From positions 1,302,001 through 1,366,000 of the forward strand of contig NZ_CP009288.1 in assembly GCF_000756615.1 (NCBI RefSeq): a DNA stretch of 64,000 nt, given 5' to 3'. Made by a program: the position numbers and the translations under genes. The notes under the pieces were generated by a model. It ran no database searches. It saw nothing but the letters and a program-made list of their open reading frames with translations, and was not told the DNA's origin. The DNA is from Paenibacillus durus. GTDB taxonomy: Bacteria; Bacillota; Bacilli; Paenibacillales; Paenibacillaceae. This document shows, piece after piece, positions 60,803-64,000 of this stretch (the stretch's first letter is position 1; each line of letters starts with the position of its first letter).

Positions 60803-61009
60803 GTGCTTGGAAGCGCATCGTGTTAACGGGTGAAGGTTACGAGTTTGCCGCAGGTCTGACCTGCGGGATTGCTTTGGAACGGTTCATCCTTGCAAAAATG
60901 TAAAAAAATTAATTAATCTTGCATAAACAATATTCGACATTACATTTGATACTCTGCCCTCAAAATAAATTTGATAGGCAATTTGGCAATGAAGGAGGAG
61001 AATCAGGGT

Positions 61010-61846
61010 TTGCAGCATGTACGATTTTCAGAGAAAGAGACAACAGAGCAGATTCCTGCTTTACCCCCGGTCCGTTACCGTGTCGCCTCGTTTAATATCC
61101 GCTTTGACAATCCCGAGGATCGGAGAAACCGCTGGGAATTTCGCAAGAGCAATCTTCTGGGAATGCTCCATTACTATTCTTGGGATATCATCGGTCTGCA
61201 GGAGGTTTGCGGAAATCAAATGACCGAATTGGCCGCACTCTCCGGCTACCGCTATGAGGGCGAAGGCCGCGATGGAGGGCTAAGCGGCGAACATTGCCCT
61301 ATATTCTATCGCAAGGATATTTTCGAGAAGGAAGCCGGAGGAACGTTTTGGCTTTCCTTATCTCCAGGGGAACCCTCAATATCGTGGGGGGCGGACTGCC
61401 CCCGTATATGCACCTGGGCAAGATTGCGGGACAAGAGAACTGGACAGGTTCTCGTCTTCCTGAACACGCACTTGGACCATATCAGCGAAGAAGCCCGTTT
61501 TCAAGGGGCGAGATTGATTACCGACTGGATAGGCTCGTATGTCCCGGATGCTCCGGTTATGATAACAGGCGATTTTAATGCAGGCAGGGAAGAACGATGC
61601 TACCGGAAATTAAGCGGATTTTTGCGGGATGCCAAGTGGGTTTCAGAAGGAATTCCATACGGTCCTGAAGGCACTTTTTCAAATTTTGACTACAACATGC
61701 CGTGGGCGGAAATGAAGGAGATCGACTACATCCTGGTCAGTGAACAGGTCAAGGTTGTGTCGATGCGAACGGTAACTGACAGCTTTGACAGACACTACCC
61801 CTCCGATCATTTTCCTGTAACTGCAGAGGTTGAAATTCGGAGATAA
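61010..61846 (+). CDS. Endonuclease/exonuclease/phosphatase family protein
   Basis: 278 residues from the TTG at 61010 with AAGGAGGAG ten bases upstream; an ATG at 60971 lies before that RBS. EEP fold: V-A-S-F-N-I-R-F-D, I-I-G-L-Q-E-V with metal-binding Glu, N-T-H-L-D-H, I-T-G-D-F-N-A-G, and Y-P-S-D-H-F-P-V with catalytic Asp-His. No signal peptide. The family includes phosphodiesterases, phosphatases and nucleases. It lies ahead of an ABC importer for an anion-like ligand, so it may process a phosphate-containing compound that the importer brings in. Confidence 0.85.
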   Translation: MQHVRFSEKETTEQIPALPPVRYRVASFNIRFDNPEDRRNRWEFRKSNLLGMLHYYSWDIIGLQEVCGNQMTELAALSGYRYEGEGRDGGLSGEHCPIFYRKDIFEKEAGGTFWLSLSPGEPSISWGADCPRICTWARLRDKRTGQVLVFLNTHLDHISEEARFQGARLITDWIGSYVPDAPVMITGDFNAGREERCYRKLSGFLRDAKWVSEGIPYGPEGTFSNFDYNMPWAEMKEIDYILVSEQVKVVSMRTVTDSFDRHYPSDHFPVTAEVEIRR

Positions 61847-61885
61847 AACAAGAACTACAATAAAAAACAAGGGGTTTTTAATATT

Positions 61886-62992
61886 ATGAAGCAAACGTTT
61901 AATCTTCTGTTGATTTTAACGCTGTGTTTTTTGCTTGCCGCTTGCGGGAATGGAAATTCTTCCGCCAATCAAGGGGCTGCCTCACCGGAAGCATCCACTG
62001 GACAAGCTGAGCCGCAGACCAGCCAGGAGCCCGTTAATGAAAAACTGATCGTTTATACCAACTCCAATTCGGACGGCAGGGGAGAATGGCTGATCGATAA
62101 GGCCAAGGCTGCCGGATTCGATATTGAGATTGTGGGTGCGGGCGGCGCCGATCTGACCAATCGCCTGATCGCGGAGAAGAACAATCCCATCGCCGACGTG
62201 GCATATGGCTTGAACTCCATGTTGTATGAAATCCTGACTCAGAACGATGTGCTAGAACCCTTTACCCCGGAGTGGGTGGGAGAGATCGAAAAGGGATTGA
62301 ATGATCCCGATGGCTACTACCACAGCTTGGTGAAGCAGGCTATTCTGCTGGTCTATAATCCCGAGAAATTCACGACGGAAACCGCGCCTAAGGAATGGAC
62401 CGATCTGTGGAACAAAGCGGAATACAAGGGCTTGTACGAAGCGCCTACCCTGCTGGGACAAGTTACACCGCGGATCGTCGTAGCGGGCATTCTGACGCGT
62501 TATCAGGACCCAAGCGGAGAATACGGCATTTCGGATGAAGGCTGGGAACAAATCAAGAAGTTCTATGATAACGGCGTCCCCGCCGTGGAGGGCGAAGATT
62601 TCTACTCCAAGCTGGCCGGCGGCCAAACACCGATCGGTGCGTTGGTATCGGGCGTATTGGCATCCAAAGAGAAGCAGTACGGCGTTAAATCCGGCATTGT
62701 TTTACCGGAGATCGGCGTTCCGGTCATTGTCGAACAAACGGCAATCATAAAAGGGACGAAGAAACGGGAAACGGCGGAACGTTTCATCAACTGGCTGGGA
62801 AGCGCCGAGACGCAGGGCGAATTCGCGAAAGAGTTTAACGCGATGCCTGCCAACGCCAAAGCTGCGGAACAGGCCAATGAAGACGTGAAAAAACTGTACG
62901 CCTCCATTAAAACGCAGACGATGGATTGGGCCTTTATCGCCCAGAATATTGACAATTGGGCTGAGAAAATCGAGCTGGAAGTATTGAAATAA
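61886..62992 (+). CDS. ABC transporter substrate-binding lipoprotein (Fe3+/phosphonate type)
   Basis: 368 residues. Lipobox L-L-A-A-C (Cys20), Ser/Gln/Pro-rich spacer, then a class-II periplasmic-binding domain: L-I-V-Y-T-N-S-N-S, the A-D-V-A-Y-G-L-N-S segment, and Y-N-P-E-K-F. Family members bind ferric iron, thiamine or 2-aminoethylphosphonate. Followed 4 bases later by the ATPase gene. The EEP enzyme upstream makes a phosphorus-containing ligand plausible but unproven. Confidence 0.9.
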   Translation: MKQTFNLLLILTLCFLLAACGNGNSSANQGAASPEASTGQAEPQTSQEPVNEKLIVYTNSNSDGRGEWLIDKAKAAGFDIEIVGAGGADLTNRLIAEKNNPIADVAYGLNSMLYEILTQNDVLEPFTPEWVGEIEKGLNDPDGYYHSLVKQAILLVYNPEKFTTETAPKEWTDLWNKAEYKGLYEAPTLLGQVTPRIVVAGILTRYQDPSGEYGISDEGWEQIKKFYDNGVPAVEGEDFYSKLAGGQTPIGALVSGVLASKEKQYGVKSGIVLPEIGVPVIVEQTAIIKGTKKRETAERFINWLGSAETQGEFAKEFNAMPANAKAAEQANEDVKKLYASIKTQTMDWAFIAQNIDNWAEKIELEVLK

Positions 62993-62996
62993 ACGC

Positions 62997-64000
62997 ATGA
63001 TTACATTCAAAGATATTCATATTCAGTTCGGAGAGCAATCAGTTATCCCAAACCTGAACCTGCAGATCAGGGAGGGCGAGTTTTTTACATTTCTGGGTCC
63101 GTCCGGCTGTGGCAAGACTACCATTCTTCGCAGTCTGGTCGGTTTTATCAACCCGTCGGACGGGCAAATTTTGCTGAACGACCGGGACATCACCAATGTT
63201 CCAATCGAAAAGAGAGGGATCAGCATGGTGTTTCAGAGCTACGCGCTGTTTCCCACTTTGAACGTTTATGAGAATATCGCTTTTGGACTCAGGGTAAAAA
63301 AAATCCCTTCTGCCCGCTTGGATGAAGAAGTTCGCGATATCGCGCAAAAGGTCGATTTAAGCGAAGAACAGCTCTTTAAGAAGGTGTCCGAATTGTCCGG
63401 CGGACAGCAGCAGCGGGTGGCCATTGCCAGAGCGCTTGTGCTGAAGCCGAGCATCTTGGCTCTGGACGAGCCTTTATCCAATCTTGACGCAAAGCTTCGG
63501 GTGCAGCTGCGCAACGAGCTGAAGAGTCTGCAAAAAAAGTTTGGCATCACCACGATTTACGTTACGCATGACCAGGAAGAAGCCTTGACTCTTTCGGACC
63601 GGATCGCGGTGTTTCATAAGGGTGTTGCCGAGCAGGTAGGGACGCCGCAAGAGATTTATAACCATTCCGCGACCGAGTTCGTATGCAACTTCATCGGAAG
63701 CAGCAATTTGTTGGACCCCGCGCTTGCCGCAGGGCCATTGAAGACTTGGGCAGATCCGGGGAAGAACGTTTATATCCGTAATGAAAAAGTCAGCCTGTAC
63801 CCTTTTTCGAGCGATGAAACAGCGGTTGTGGTCAAAGGCAGAATTGTGGAGCAGGAATTTTACGGTATATACACCAAATATACGATTGAAACCGACGGAT
63901 ACGGCATGCTGAAAAGCGTGGAAATTGCAAATAGCCTGAACTGCCGTTCGGCAGGAGACGAAGTTGAGGTTTATCTCAATGTCAAGGATATTTTGCAGTA
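62997..64000 (+). CDS. ABC transporter ATP-binding protein (partial at window edge)
   Basis: 334 residues visible. Walker A L-G-P-S-G-C-G-K-T-T at ~35, signature L-S-G-G-Q-Q-Q-R-V-A-I-A, Walker B I-L-A-L-D-E-P-L-S-N-L-D, switch His in V-T-H-D-Q-E-E-A-L, and a C-terminal TOBE-like domain (~250-334). CUT2/Fe-type importer ATPase. The last two window bases (TA) could begin the stop codon, so the gene may be almost complete. A permease should follow outside the window. Confidence 0.92.
   Translation, partial: MITFKDIHIQFGEQSVIPNLNLQIREGEFFTFLGPSGCGKTTILRSLVGFINPSDGQILLNDRDITNVPIEKRGISMVFQSYALFPTLNVYENIAFGLRVKKIPSARLDEEVRDIAQKVDLSEEQLFKKVSELSGGQQQRVAIARALVLKPSILALDEPLSNLDAKLRVQLRNELKSLQKKFGITTIYVTHDQEEALTLSDRIAVFHKGVAEQVGTPQEIYNHSATEFVCNFIGSSNLLDPALAAGPLKTWADPGKNVYIRNEKVSLYPFSSDETAVVVKGRIVEQEFYGIYTKYTIETDGYGMLKSVEIANSLNCRSAGDEVEVYLNVKDILQ

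Noticed and set aside
1..64000. tRNA or rRNA genes
   Set aside because: No cloverleaf with CCA-adjacent acceptor stem and no rRNA-like block was found by eye in the intergenic regions.

Overview
The window reads as a chromosomal segment of an endospore-forming Gram-positive of the genus Paenibacillus (Bacillota). The signs are strong AGGAGG ribosome binding sites with many TTG/GTG starts, an sspH spore-protein gene, a CIRCE-controlled groESL operon, T-box riboswitches, the Bacillus-type order tsaE-tsaB-rimI-tsaD...ABC-F...moaC-mogA-tatA-tatC-groES-groEL, and a nifB-nifH pair like those of nitrogen-fixing Paenibacillus. The genus is an inference from these features; no database search was possible.

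Region by region. 1-1.7 kb (minus): a molybdate-type pair, an excisionase-HTH/periplasmic-binding-like regulator (cut by the window edge) and a small Mop/TOBE protein behind a ModE-like palindrome. 1.7-12 kb: dgt, a TRM11-like methyltransferase, a decayed hydroxyacid dehydrogenase, a long structured intergenic hairpin, thpR, a SleB-like hydrolase, a UPF0173 hydrolase, an MGDG/UgtP-like glycosyltransferase, and a TetR/YhgE pair sharing an operator-like repeat. 12-23.5 kb: gltB without an adjacent gltD, a lipoprotein with a probable frameshifted tail, an ABC exporter, an M23 peptidase, cardiolipin synthase and a YitT protein. 23.7-27 kb: an NHEJ operon (ku, separate ligase, separate LigD-type polymerase) divergent from sspH. 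27-41.3 kb: an EmrE-like exporter, the t6A operon, a short leuA behind two tandem leucine T-boxes, a DnaA-box cluster, an ABC-F ATPase, 5-FTHF cyclo-ligase, moaC, mogA, tatAC and groESL.

41.3-48 kb is an AT-richer genomic island inserted at the 3' end of groEL. A 19-bp exact repeat of the last codons of groEL lies at each end. Inside are a truncated tyrosine recombinase, a secreted metzincin-like protease with a partner, an SOS-box-controlled broken gene, an IS3 element, a secreted protein of unknown function and a membrane-anchored nuclease with two Excalibur domains.

48.3-56.7 kb is an apparent single transcription unit: GntR regulator, Cys/Met-type PLP enzyme, M20 amidohydrolase, MetN-MetI-MetQ-type importer, UroD-like methyltransferase, ProC-like reductase and VOC protein. 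Two near-identical palindromes precede it. It looks like an uptake and breakdown route for an acylated and/or S-methylated amino acid, and I know of no described pathway with this composition.

56.8-64 kb: nifB and nifH without nifDKENX. A terminator-like hairpin lies in the nifB leader. An IS5-family element sits exactly in the nifH stop codon. A nitroreductase, an endonuclease/exonuclease/phosphatase-family protein and an Fe3+/phosphonate-type ABC importer follow, the last running off the window edge.
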